NCBI GenBank assembly: GCA_025738555.1
Contig: JAOVFP010000011.1
Span: 1,302,001-1,366,000 of the forward strand
Reading direction: 5' to 3'
Source of the DNA: Cyathus striatus
Lineage: Eukaryota > Basidiomycota > Agaricomycetes > Agaricales > Nidulariaceae
Length of the DNA stretch: 64,000 nucleotides
The stretch's first letter is position 1; each line of letters begins with the position of its first letter. The position numbers and the translations under genes were made by a program. The notes beneath the pieces are model-generated. The model made no database searches, was not told where the DNA came from, and saw nothing but the letters and a program-made list of their open reading frames with translations. Of the stretch, positions 45,301 through 56,576 are shown one piece after another.

Positions 45301-46158
45301 GTTTAATTGTCAAATGCTCAATCTATATTCTTAACTTATATAAGCCACCTCCCGCAGTGAATGTTGTTTATCTCCCACAGTACTCCGCCAATTCTGAGTT
45401 CCGATTCTACTCTATCGCTTACCACTTGACGTGCAGTGCCAAACATCTACACTCATCTAGACTCTACACTCTTACCCATTGCCCTACACTGTCTTTCCCT
45501 ATTTTCTATGTGCTCTCTACACACCAACTCAGTGAAGCTTTAACCATAATGTCCTATTCCTTCCCCAAATGCCACCATCAAATAGGCAGACTCTCAATTC
45601 TTTATTTCAGATTACTTCGACATAATGTGTGGCCAGTGGCCTCTGGTTCATGGTTAGTAGGATTTTAGGGATGCTGATTATAACATGTGTATATATGTGA
45701 AGGTTTTCATTTCTTCAACACCATTTACTTATGTATATCAGACCCCTCCTCCCCACAGCACCCCCTCCCTAGATGGCATGCCCCTGGCCCCTAGAGACAC
45801 ACTTTGGCTGCATCCCTCCTCCAGCATCTTATACAGGATGATGGAGAGCTGCTCAGTTGAGTGTTATGACCACACTTCCTAGCCTGCTCTTCATTTGTCT
45901 ACTGTAGAGTTGACACATCATTTCATGGCACTCAGCTCAAGATCTCATTGCTTATGCATATCCAATGGATTGCTGGTGTATTATGCATTATTCGTTCCCA
46001 CCTTTTACATAATGTGGTCTAGTTCTATGCCCTCGCTCATACCACCTTTAGTCGAAAATAAATATTTTATAAAATAAAAAGACACTAGACTAGTATTATT
46101 TCTAGTAGTATATAATATATTTCATTTAACTTAGTAATTGTTGATATTTTTGGAGTAC
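42319..46158. other. Long intergenic stretch, no confident gene
   Basis: Only short frames. Near 43590-43670, after a CTCACAG acceptor-like site, the plus strand reads DNVGFIYAVKSVTVELDDLD and on to WFSGP with a GTGCGT donor-like site, which looks like one exon of an unrecognised gene; I could not extend it in either direction. The stretch 44820-45340 is very AT-rich. Confidence 0.4.
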
Positions 46159-46375
46159 TTAAGCTATCTGGTTACAAAAAGTGGTGCTGAGTGAATTCAG
46201 AAAGTGGTGTGCACAACAAAAAAAACCAAAGTAGCACTTGGATGAACTGAGAAAGTGGTGGCAAGTTGAGACAAAGTCAAGAGAAAGTGGTGTGGTACCA
46301 ATGAAAAGTAGTGCACTAAGTTGGTCCCCCAAAAGGGGCACTGGCATCAAGAAGTAGTGTGGCACCTGAATAAAT
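46159..46375. repeat. Degenerate AAAGTGGTG array
   Basis: About seven copies of (A)AAGT(G/A)GTG occur with 25-40 bp spacing. Similar in style to the subterminal arrays of the non-autonomous elements in this window, but no element ends were found around it. Confidence 0.5.
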
Positions 46376-46749
46376 GTGCAGTTTGAATGCCATAGTCTAG
46401 ACTCTAGAGTGTACAGTAACTGTCTCTCCCTCCATGTACCCAGTGCCTCCTCCCTTCATGTCGATATAGTGTTCCCCCCCACTCCATGTGAGCCTCCTTC
46501 CATGCACTCCTGGGCTTGTCATCATGACTTGTCGAGAATTGCCAATTCAAACAAGAGTAATGTGGAAGGCGAGAGGAGGTGCACTTGTAATTGTATATGT
46601 ATATAATTAAATCTATAAAATCACTCTTCCAAAGTTACCTACACATCAACATCTTCCTCTCATGATGTCACTTATCAGTTGACTTTCTTCAGTCAAATTA
46701 GTTTCTCAATATTCAATTATATTTTTAATGGCAAATTTCAGTTAAATGA

Positions 46750-47017
46750 GGAGGTAGTGGGCCCTGCCGCTTGCCGGCCCTATTTCTTTATAATTGATTG
46801 AATGATACATTTTCCTGTGGGCTTAGGAATGCTATATAAAACCAAATTTATATAAATATTTTTCCATTCATAGACCCGAAATAAGAGCCATAATATTTAT
46901 TACACTTGGTTCGCTTATATGCTTCATCCTCTACTACGGAATATTGCTCTCAGATTGAATGGATGTCGCTGTTTAATAAAGAAATAAGGCCCGCAAGTGG
47001 CGGAGCCCACTACCCCC
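46750..47017. mobile_element. 268-bp MITE with 3-bp target duplication
   Basis: Terminal inverted repeats of about 40 bp: GG(A/G)GGTAGTGGGC at the tips, then the shared CTATTTCTTTAT / CTTATTTCTTTAT inside. Flanked by TGA (46747-46749 and 47018-47020). No coding capacity. A 3-bp duplication occurs in PIF/Harbinger and CACTA types; class not decided. Confidence 0.8.
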
Positions 47018-47480
47018 TGATGATTAACTGTACTCATACTTATCTGTAGCTCAAGCTTTCAACAACACGATTGCCTACTTCAATTGTTGACTGAGACTCC
47101 AGGGTAGAAGAACAGAATTGTTGATGATATTGGAACACATTTCCAGAATTTGATACAAGATGGTATCTGACTCTAGAAAGCAAGCGACTGAATTAAAAAT
47201 GTTACTTCTGTATACACTAGCACTCTTTTCCCATTCAGACAGCGCTGTTTTCGCACTGCCCTAAGAAATCTGCAAGTCTTCGTGATAAATATAAAATATA
47301 TTGTAACTAACTACAATAATAATATACTACAACTACTATTCCATGCCGTGAGCGAGAGCATCAAGGCTGTATCGACACCGAGTGCCCGCATAGCTACACT
47401 GTAGGCGAGACCTCCAAGCCTGTATCAACGAATGCCCGAGGCTGTGGCTGTGGCGTCGACGACGTTGCGAAGACACTGAG
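47018..47480. other. Intergenic, nothing recognised
   Basis: No frame or repeat of note between the MITE and the purine-rich degenerate repeat region. Confidence 0.5.
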
Positions 47481-48331
47481 ATCTTGACGCTGGGAGGAGG
47501 GAGAGAGGAGCTGGATGTGTCATTATTGCTAACAGGACGGGTGTCGTCGTCATCGTGACACAGGGAGGAGGGACAGAGCTGGATGACTTGGTGTCGCACC
47601 GTGCTTGCCAGCAGAATAGGGTGTCGTCATTGTGAGACAGTGAACAAGACCAGGCAGTTACATCGGAGGTGGGCGAGGGGAAAGGGAAAGAGGGAGAACG
47701 GAGAAGGCAGGTAGTGGTGGCAGTTGGCGAAGAGAGAAGCCCAGGCCACTTACGCCGGAGGTGGGCGGCAGATTCAGGTGGCGGGGGACATTGAGATAGA
47801 GGGGACGAGCTTGATGACGTGGCGTCGACACGGAGTTTTCCAGCGAAACAAGTTGTCATGTTGAAGGAGCGTGAGGAGAAGGGGAAAGAGGGAGAACGGA
47901 GAGAGAAGGAGGCGGTACCGACAGTTGGCGAAAAGAGAGGCCAGCGGAACAAGGTATCGTCATCGTGACACAGCGGATAAGGCTGGCAGTTGGCGAAACG
48001 TGAGGCGGTGGCCATCTATGTCGGAGGTGGGCAATAGATTCAGGTGGTGGGGGACGTTGAGATAAAGGGGACGCAGTGGACATCGTGCCAGCATGACAAG
48101 ATCTGGCGTCGTCGTCGCCATGATGCAGAGAACAAGGATGTCCAAGGGGGGAGGAAGGAAGGGCTGGGCGACGTGGCTGGGGGAGATGGGAGGGAGGGAC
48201 TGTCATGGACATGGCCGTTTTTGCCAGCGGGACGAGAGGTTAGGCGTCGTTGTTGTGGCGAGGGAAGATGGGGGGGGAAGGGCTGTCATTGGGGAGACGA
48301 TGTTGCGGAGGAAGACAGCTTGACAAGTTGA
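47481..48331. repeat. Purine-rich degenerate minisatellite-like region
   Basis: Units of roughly 250 bp repeat about three times with blocks GGAGGTGGGC, AGATTCAGGTGG, GACATTGAGATA, TCGTCATCGTGACACAG and GGGGAAAGAGGGAGAACGGA. The many open frames on both strands here (61-196 residues, Ser/Pro/His-rich on minus, Gly/Arg-rich on plus) follow from base composition and are not taken as genes. Confidence 0.65.
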
Positions 48332-49374
48332 ATCTTGATGTGGCCGTCTATTCTTCATAAAATAAGAGAAGCATATATGAGCAATTGGAACAATCGGCGT
48401 ACCTCCCACTGCCTGTATATCCCCCATGTGAAGCCCGGCCCAATACTTCCATTATCCGCCGCCTTTTCCTGGTTTATAGGACAACGATAGCGTGTTCATG
48501 CATATAATTCAGTGTACCAGCACTTTGAGGGCTCGCGAGATCGATAGAGAGTTTGAAGTTGTAAGACTGGAGATCGTGTAGCATTAGATTCCTGAAAAAA
48601 GGTAGAATAGAATATGGATAGACAAGGAACAAAAAGGACAGAGGGAAGGAAGAGACGAGAAAGACGATACAGCAAGTATCGCGAATACCATGGGGCACAA
48701 GCACCGCTCAATTGAGGAACAGGAAAGATTGCAGAGTTGTGGACGTGGATCGTCATGGGTGGGGGAAGTCTGAGTAGCGATGGTCGTCGTCGTGGGCATG
48801 CGTGGACAAACTGTGTGCATGAAGCCTTTATCCAGCCCGCGAACGAGCGGTGATGTGTCCCCTGTTACTATTCGATTCGGAGATCTGATCCAAATACAGT
48901 AGTTACTGATGCCGGCGAACCCCGGGAACACGCTGGCTCATTCTCACAATTGGCATTGGCCTCCCGTTGTTTTGCTACGCGCTGCCTTGTGGATGTATGT
49001 GCGAGAGAAATGAGCCTCGCAGTCTACTTATCACGAAGATAATAAATTGAATGAAGATTAACGGAAATCCTTAGTATTGTTGTTTCAATCATCACTAATG
49101 ATTGTGTAAACTTGCTATGCACATTCAAATGTTACCTACGTGCCATACCGTTATCTTGTCCAGACTGCATGTCGATTGGGAGCGCATCGACCTGAACACA
49201 CTTTGTGATTCATGCGCATCTCCCATTACTTGGTGTACGTATGCGAGTTGCAGAGAACCTCTCTTTCAATGAATCCAGTTAGGTGAATTAGTAGCTCTGT
49301 AAGTTCACTGGCTCGAACACAACTCCACACACACATATATATCTCGGAACTTCGCTCTCGATACGTATAATACA
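48332..49374. other. Intergenic, nothing recognised
   Basis: No protein-like frame or repeat boundary. It ends at the stop codon of the lipase gene. Confidence 0.5.
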
Positions 49375-50671
49375 CTAGCAACCCATTAACACGCCGTCGT
49401 ACGGACCATTATGATCACTCGCATTGCCGTCAAGAATGGTCGGAACGTCGCCATCAGTGCAATCCGTACTTGGATTATCTTGTCCTATACATAACGGGGT
49501 AGTATTAGTTTACTTTTAGTTTCATTTAATTAATTGGATATTTCTCGTCTTACCTGCGCAGGAGACCCATGATCCTGAGTCCATGATGTGCACCTCGCCT
49601 GAGGGGTGGCGATAGCCCAGGATATTGCCTGGGAGGATAGGGACGGGATCCTTCCTGTGACGATGAACTTCAACCGAGTGCTTATACTCGGAGGATTCTC
49701 TGACACTTACTTGTTGTTGATGTGTGTCAAGGAGATGTTGGAGTCAACGTAGTCGGCGAACGCTTGGTTTCCGACCTTCATGTGTGGATTAATCAAATGG
49801 AATTCCACGGAAGGGAATATGTACGTACCCTAGGCAGCCCGTATCCAATTGTGCTGAATGTGACACCGCCAACATGGAGAGGCAGGTAAACCCCATCAAG
49901 AAGAGCGATGGCTGCCCCGAGCGAGTGTCCGACAATTGTTACTTTTGTCGCAGAGTATCGAGCGACAGTAGTTTGCACCGCTGAGAGGATACTGTTTGCA
50001 GTGCTGGGTTGAAAGGTGTCATGAGAAGGATGTGGGGTATCTAGTAAGGTATCTTACTTGGCATGTTGGTTCGCGAATCCGCTATGCACTTCAATGGAGG
50101 ATGAAATTCCAGGGAAGAGGGTTGGATCAAGGCTTCCCAGGACCACATTGGCATCGGTGGCAATGGCCTCACTGATCATCAAACAGTTCATTCAGCAGCG
50201 GAGGATAAGAATACGAATCTCGTACATTTTGGATACATCCGTCCCCTGGTGTGCAACGATTACGGTTTGCAGTGACGGAGAGAATCCTACATACCCTATG
50301 TAAATGAAATGTTAATCAGTCTACTTCAGAGCCCTATAAAAGCTCTTACAGTATTGAACAGAGCCTCCATCCCCTCCCGATGCTACAGGAATGAAGTCGG
50401 GATCGGCATCACAGTTTACTGTAAATGATGAGCGTATTGCACACGACATCAACCTTAAGGCTTATAGCATACCTCCACAACTCCAGTTAATGGTAGTGCT
50501 GGGATTGCAGTACGCGGTGCTAGCAAAGAATGTGAAGGGTTTGAACGCAGAAACCTGGGCTTCACTGAGAGTAGTGATGCTCTGCCTCTTCACCACCCCC
50601 GGAGCAGGTGTAGCTTGAACAGAAAGAGCACTAGAAAGCGCGAGAAACAGAAAAGAGAAGGCGATCATCAC
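49375..50671 (-). CDS. Secreted class-3 lipase
   Basis: A multi-exon minus-strand gene; the first exon is 50671-50473. All reconstructed introns are about 50-70 bp with GT..AG borders and consistent phases. The protein starts with a signal peptide (MMIAFSFLFLALSSALSVQA) and a Kex2-like VKR. It continues with WSCG, then CDADPDFIPVASGGDG, the oxyanion-side VAHQGTD, the nucleophile elbow IVGHSLGAA (49916-49930), GLPRVGNQAF, the Asp of KDPVPILPG (about 49648) and the His of DHNGPYDGVLMGC near the end (49411-49413). The Ser-Asp-His triad of fungal class-3 (Rhizomucor-type) triacylglycerol lipases is complete. Two Met codons stand together at the start. Secreted hydrolase of acylglycerols; no breaks seen. 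Confidence 0.9.
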
Positions 50672-51276
50672 TATTCAAATTGGTGATGGGAATCCGTCCG
50701 GGTGCTCGTCTATAATCCTAGCATCTTTTATATCAGAAAAGCTATAGGGAAGAGAATAAGCTGTCATCAGCATGGTTCTAAGTAATATGTAATACTTACA
50801 TGCACTAGAAGAGCTCTGAAGGTGACATATTAATTCGGTACCCACCAGCTTCATTTGTGAATAGGCTGTGTGCCTGTGCTGCATGAGAGAAAAACAGATC
50901 CTTTTAAAATACTTAAGTAAGTTGACTTGAAGGGCTCGCAGCATTATATGAACAATGATAATAACATGCAGATCGGACTCAAATACTGAGACAAAATCGA
51001 ATCCAACGCAGCGATCTCTGTGGCGCTCAGCTGAGGCGAGCACGTTCAAGAGTTGATGATTGATCTGTACAGTCATTCGACATTACATAAAAGCTTCGGA
51101 TGACAGATAAGAGATTTTACGGCGCCAAAGCAGGTCAGCCACTCAAAGGTACTTAGCTACTTAGCCAGAAACTATTCTCAGTTGTACACGATCCGAGTAA
51201 TCTGAAGGAATGTTGTATGATCATTCAATGAATGGGGAAATGGGGAGATTAAATCATCAAGTACTGAATGAAAGTA
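50672..51276. other. Lipase 5' flank
   Basis: Probably holds the lipase promoter; no clear TATA or operator could be singled out, and no other gene is visible. Confidence 0.45.
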
Positions 51277-51874
51277 CAGTAGAACGCCTTTTAACCCATG
51301 CCCGAGACAACCCATAACTCCTTATACCCCATGGCATTTGATGGCTCCCGAGTTGGGAGGCAGGGGATTTTGGTAAAAACCCATAATTTAGCTGTACCCC
51401 ATACCCATACCCCTTTGCAAAAAAAAACCCATAGGTTTGGTTACTATATATGGTAGTCAAATGACCCTGTACGTAGCATACATCGGAAATTAACTACAAT
51501 TTTGTGGATCATATTAGCCATACTTGAATCATACTACAGTTTACACATCTATTATTCGTAAATTCACTCCCACAATATTCTAATAATTGATTGACTCCAC
51601 ATAGGTATTCAGGAAGTAAAAGGTATGTTATAACACATGGCTTGCTGATATGGGTATGTGTCAATTTACACTACTTACACTGACTTTGCTTTGGTTATTC
51701 ACTACATTTATATATAGTATCATACAAAAATTGCAATGATTATTGAATTTGTTATGTTGTTTTCCTGCCGAAATAAAATTCCCACGGGCGATACGCTCCA
51801 TCTATTCCATGGCTCCTAAAAAGCCATAGCCCGAGCTACCTCCGGAGGGGTATGGGTTATAAGGCGTTCTACTG
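51277..51874. mobile_element. Tc1/mariner-like MITE
   Basis: 598 bp flanked by TA (51275-51276 and 51875-51876). Inverted ends CAGTAGAACGCCTT(T/A)TAACC. Inside the arms, ACCCATA words recur. No transposase frame. A TA duplication with CAGT-type ends is typical of the Tc1/mariner/pogo superfamily. Confidence 0.85.
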
Positions 51875-51876
51875 TA

Positions 51877-52534
51877 ATAAGCTGAAAATTATTAGTATCC
51901 AGAAGAACTGTTGCCTACGGAGCAGCGCTGAAGGTACTTGCAATAGAACTCTCGAAAACATGCACACACAGTTTTGAGATGGCTGAAATGGATGACGAGT
52001 CCGTTACATACTTTCCTGCAGTTTTCGAGTACATCATTGCCACTAAGTGTAAGGAGTTTATGTTAACCATTGTGGATTAAATAGATAAATATATCAACTA
52101 AAGTCCAACAGGACCAACACCAATGTAAACTCTTCTGGTGGCGAAAAACAAAAATAAAATTGTCCAACTGAAGTGCCCAGTGGGCGTATGGCTCAAGTAT
52201 GGTTGTTACACGTGCTTCAGTGATAAGTAGACCTGCTCAAGACCTGTTTTCCTTTAATTGATGTCTAGAGTCTAGACAGAAGCCTTAAGTTGACCGTAAG
52301 CTCAAGGCGGTAAGTCACAAGTTAGGAATTTTTGAACCAAAGTTGTAATAAATTGCTAAGCTGATTTGCTGATCTCTCCGCAACGACAGCAGTATTGGAT
52401 GATACGGGATTTATTGACATAGCTGCAAGCCTGCAATACAGCTACAGTAAGCACTAGCTGAGCTTTGTAGTATGTACTTGGCCGCCGAACCGAGAACGTC
52501 ATCGGCCGATTCGACGGCCCGGGGACCTTCAAAC
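51877..52534. other. Intergenic, nothing recognised
   Basis: No coding frame with support. The right side leads into the promoter segment shared by ferredoxin copies 2 and 3. Confidence 0.5.
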
Positions 52535-52544
52535 ATCACGTGAT
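52535..52544. promoter_or_regulatory. Conserved CACGTG palindrome upstream of ferredoxin copy 2
   Basis: ATCACGTGAT lies 278 bp upstream of the ATG within a promoter segment conserved with copy 3 (CGGCCGATTCGACGG before it, GTTGATCAATTTT after it). CACGTG is the classic bHLH (E-box) core; the factor is not known. Confidence 0.5.
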
Positions 52545-52812
52545 GTTGATCAATTTTTACCCCGACGGCTTTCCGACGTCGAGCTATCGTTCTCCGTGTT
52601 CAGCTCATATCCGAGCTCACCACTCCTTGAATTACAGCTTGTCTTCTGCCAACATCTCGAGTACTCATCTAAAGTAAGATTTCTTACATTGGCAATAGTC
52701 TAACATCGAGCGAGCTGACATATTGATTCTCGAGTAGAACTTTCGCTCAGCATTGCTCAGCGTTTCCCAACATTCCTACTACTATTTTACACTCTACCAT
52801 AATTTCAAAATA

Positions 52813-53759
52813 ATGCAGGCTACATCCTCATTTCCAAGGACCCTTGTGCTATGCAGCAGAATATCTGCAAGAGAGTGCTCGCCGAGGCTGTCAACGCCAG
52901 CGAGCACCACAATGCGGAGGTACCAGCACCACCACGCAAGCCGGCAGTCATCGTCTACTTTCCTCGCCCCAAGATCTCCAACAAGGCACAAGTGCACAAC
53001 AACCTCCCTATTCCCAGCACGAACACACCTTAGAACAATACACGCATCCTCTAGTACGTCCTCCCACCCGCCTCCATCTCCGCAGGACCGCACCTAACCT
53101 CACCTTTGCAGTCGTCCAACACTCAGGGATCGACCGTCCCGAACTAGGGACTGGGTAAGTAAGTCTTTTCTTCCTCAATGTATCTCGGCTTGGCTGAGCG
53201 TGGTACACTACAGTATTAAAGTCACATTCGAAGATTCCAAAGGGAATTTGATTAGGACGGCAGAGGCTAATGAGGGAGATGATGTTTTGGCTGTTGCACA
53301 TGAGTATGATATTGATTTCGAAGGTGAGTGTTGGTTTTGCCGTTGTTGGCTCGTTTTGCTATAGGAGAGCGGTTGTGTGCGAGGGTGTTCCCTTGAGGAG
53401 GGAGGTACTGTCTAGCTGGTCGATATTGGCAACTCGCTGCCCCCATGCCACCACATCCCCACTCTCCGTCCCCTCCCCTCTCCCTCTTTCTCTCCTCTCC
53501 CTTTATTCCAACACTAACCCCCTCCCCAGGCGCATGCGAAGGCTCAATAGCATGCTCAGCATGCCACATGATCCTCCCCTTACACATCTACAACACACTC
53601 CCCGAAGTAGAAGACGACGAAAACGACATGCTCGATATGGCGTTTGGCTTGACTGATACCAGTCGTTTGGGGTATCAGGTGAAGCTTACGAAGGAGATGA
53701 GGGGTATGGTGGTTACGTTGCCTAGTGCGACTAGGAATATGTTCGTTGATGGTATGTGA
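52813..53759 (+). pseudogene. Adrenodoxin-type ferredoxin, copy 2, degenerate
   Basis: Same exon plan as copy 3: exon 1 to 53154, exons 53214-53323 and 53530-53759. From the homologous ATG (52813) the presequence runs into a stop because about 7 bases are added near 53060 relative to copy 3. A second ATG at 52844, in the ferredoxin frame, keeps the reading open with a different Arg/Gln-rich leader. In the domain the cluster motif reads [10 protein letters not shown], and the fourth ligand is replaced: GYQVKL instead of GCQVKL. With three of four Fe-S ligands it probably cannot hold a normal [2Fe-2S] cluster. The last exon ends shortly after FVDG. Confidence 0.75.
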
Positions 53760-53889
53760 TTCAATTCGAACTTTGGGAGGGGGGTGCTGATGAGGTTTTG
53801 GGAGGGTTACGCCTCTTGCAGCCTCACAAGGAGTACTTTCACGTGCATCCGGTCTAACACTCGACATCTCTATTGCTAATCGTTGTATA

Positions 53890-54260
53890 TCCCATCTAGC
53901 TCGGCATCGTCCACGATATCCTTATCGAACCAGATGGTGTGGAGGATGACCTAGTGCTGACGAACATGAGCTGGCTAGGGTACCAGGTGGAGGCTGATGA
54001 TGGTCATGGATCTTGTCCAGCTGCTACGAGGAATACACCCGCCGATGGTATGTGTGTTGTTTTTCGGTATATGGGTGGAGACAGATGAGATGGTGATGTA
54101 GCTGCCAGTTGCTAGCTACGTTCGTTGATGGTAGCATGATGGTACGTATCTAGTCTCTCGGTGTCTGGGCTAAGGCTGATGGCTTGTATATCCCATCTAT
54201 CTCAACACCGTCCGAGAAGTGGAAGACGACCTACTGTATGTATTCCACTATTATATTAAT
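53890..54260 (+). pseudogene. Extra degenerate ferredoxin terminal-exon copies after copy 2
   Basis: Close relative of 28985-29280: EPDGVEDDLVL, SWLGYQVEADD, AATRNT, then a GTATGT donor-like site, followed by a second echo at about 54195-54245 (CAACACCGTCCGAGAAGTGG). The block belongs to the segmental duplication shared with 28-30.7 kb. Confidence 0.6.
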
Positions 54261-54714
54261 GTAGTGACGAACTGGTGATTGGTGAATGTTTAAACCCGCA
54301 AATATGAACTCAATGCTGTTGAACCTCACTCGACCTTTAACATCCTTTCGACAGTGACATTGCTTATCTACCCAGACAATTCTAAAGCAAGTGAGATCGG
54401 TCAAGGTTAAACTAATCCAGATGCCAACTCGGAATTATCTATAGACGAGATTATCCCTTGTCATGAGGACAAGAACAAGATACTCGGCAATGCCAAAGTT
54501 CAAAATATAGCAGCCCAAATTTTTTGACTCAGTTGACGAATTCAGAAGGTGTATAGACATCTCTGTTAGTATTTGAATGCATCTTTACAAATAATGAAAA
54601 GCGGAATGTTATGTTGCTTCAGTAGACAGGATCTCTCTTGGGATTTGAATGCATCGTTTATATTAATTAAAAGTGTGTGTTCAATGATCGAAGACCTTAG
54701 TATCCCTCCCAGCG

Positions 54715-55859
54715 ATGTTAGCTTTTCTTCTGACTCGCCTATTTCCGGCTGTGCTTACCTGTATTTTGAGTGCAAAAGGTATCGCCGTCAATATTACTGT
54801 GGATGACGCATCTCCAGATCCATTAACTGGATTATCGATAACCTACCTTCCACTGGATTTATGGAATAATGGGCCAACTTGTGTCGACTGCCTTGCACAT
54901 GTTGACCCAGAAGAGATGTACAATGGAACATGGCATGACGGTACAGTAAGTTCAAGATTTCTTAAGCCAATTCGTTTAGTTTGTATAACTCATTTAGCAT
55001 ATAAAAGTACCACCCCTCAAATTCTCTATCTCCTGAAGGGCCTCTAAATGCTACATTTGTTTTTAATGGCACGTTTCTCCCAGATATCAGAAACCGTTAT
55101 AAACCCCATTTTATATGTAGGAAGTGCAATATATATATTCTGTGCTGTCGGCTTATCAAATAGCACTCCAAATGGCTACGATAATATGACTTTCTATATT
55201 GATAATGAAGTCGTTGGTTATTTCGAACGGATTCCGCCTGGATTGAAAAATACCTATCAATACAACGTTTTGGTTTACTCCAATACATCTGTGGCACCAG
55301 GAGAACACCTATTCGTGCTGCAAAATGGACAGGAAGGAGGTGGCGGAAATAAGTCACTGACTCTCTTCGATTACTTGGTTTACTCGTAAGCTTCACATGC
55401 ATTCATATTATATTCCTTTTCTCAAAAATATAGTATAGTTATGATGATGGCGTGGAACCAGAAATCAGCGCATCTACTCCCACTATCTCGTCATCGAGTC
55501 CAACGGTCGCCGCATCTTTAAGCTCTAGTGCTGGCGCAGGAAAAGTAAACGGAATATCAATAGGCATTATTGTAGGAAGTATATGCTGCTTCCTCTTAAT
55601 TGCCGTGGCAGCATTCGTCATCTATAAACGGCGAAAAAAAACAATTATCGTGCCGTTTTGTAGTACTCGGCAGGGTAATATTGATGTAGTGCATAATCCG
55701 ATGCATGTTCCACCACTAGCGAAATCATCCATTACGGAGACAGCTGTCGCTGCACCCTCTGTGAAAGTGATAGAACTGCTGGAGGAGAACGATATGCTGA
55801 AGAGGTGGTTAGCCGAGGTCACAGGATCGGAAGTGGGGGCCAACTTACTACGAAGATGA
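54715..55859 (+). CDS. Type I membrane protein C with shared tail, PPxY end lost
   Basis: Signal peptide MLAFLLTRLFPAVLTC, ectodomain VNITVDDASPDPLTG, CVDC, NGTWHDGT, then exons with YHPSNSLSPEG, SAIYIFCAVGLSN, MTFYIDNEVVGYFE and LFDYLVYS. A Ser/Thr stalk, a TM helix (GIIVGSICCFLLIAVAAFVI), YKRRKK, STRQGNIDVVHNPMHVPP and a coiled coil (VIELLEENDMLKRWLAEV) follow. Intron 2 begins GCACGT where genes A and B have GTACxT, so it needs a GC-AG splice. A deletion near 55838 shifts the frame, so the protein ends EVGANLLRR; the sequence for PTYYEDDGNAA still exists in the other frame. It is probably expressed as a tail-truncated member. Confidence 0.75.
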
Positions 55860-55876
55860 TGGAAATGCTGCATAGG

Positions 55877-56576
55877 TGGGATAGTGTTGCTACACTATAC
55901 CTATCTACTTTACTTCGCGGAGGGGGTGTGAGGTGCAGGCTACAGTGATACTTAATACCAGGTTGGATTTGAAATTTGAACTTTAAATTTTAGAGACCAA
56001 GTGGGTACTATGCATGTAGATTAAAGAGCAGAAAGAGTATGTGGACCAGTGCGGTAGGGAGTAGCTAGGTCAACTGTGAGCGTGAGCCTGGTCACCTGCG
56101 AGTTGACTAGGACTCCATTCTCGGAGTACGAAAAACGCGGAACTTTATCCTTCTTCACATCAGTAGTGCTGTTGTTTATACTGTTGACAGAAACTTGGTA
56201 GATATCATATGGCAGATAGCTGACAGTTCAATGTCCTCGCGTCAACACTGCCACCGCCACATTTCTATCACAGGAAATGCCTCCGTTATAAGAAAAAACA
56301 AAAGTGCTACGAAATAGTATTTTGCTGATTCATTTCCCGTGTTTTTGTACGGGAACAGCGATAATATTGATGAAATATGTATATTTAACGTCATTCTGCA
56401 AATAACAACAGAAGCTGGTTAATATTCACACAGGTTGATGCACAGCTACTAATTATGATTATAACAAGAACTCATGAACATATCATTACCTTGTTATCTA
56501 TTTTTATCAGGGCTCATGATGGGAAGGTTACATATAATGCAAGATAGCTACGAATAACAGTTATTACCCGGTGGAC
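55877..56576. other. Intergenic between C and GH16-like gene 3
   Basis: No frame with support. A small hairpin CCCGT..ACGGG lies near 56337-56355. Likely promoter of gene 3 at its right end. Confidence 0.5.

Noticed and set aside
47336..48331. Several long open frames (up to 196 residues) on both strands
   Set aside because: They lie in purine-rich degenerate repeats, overlap on both strands and have low-complexity composition.
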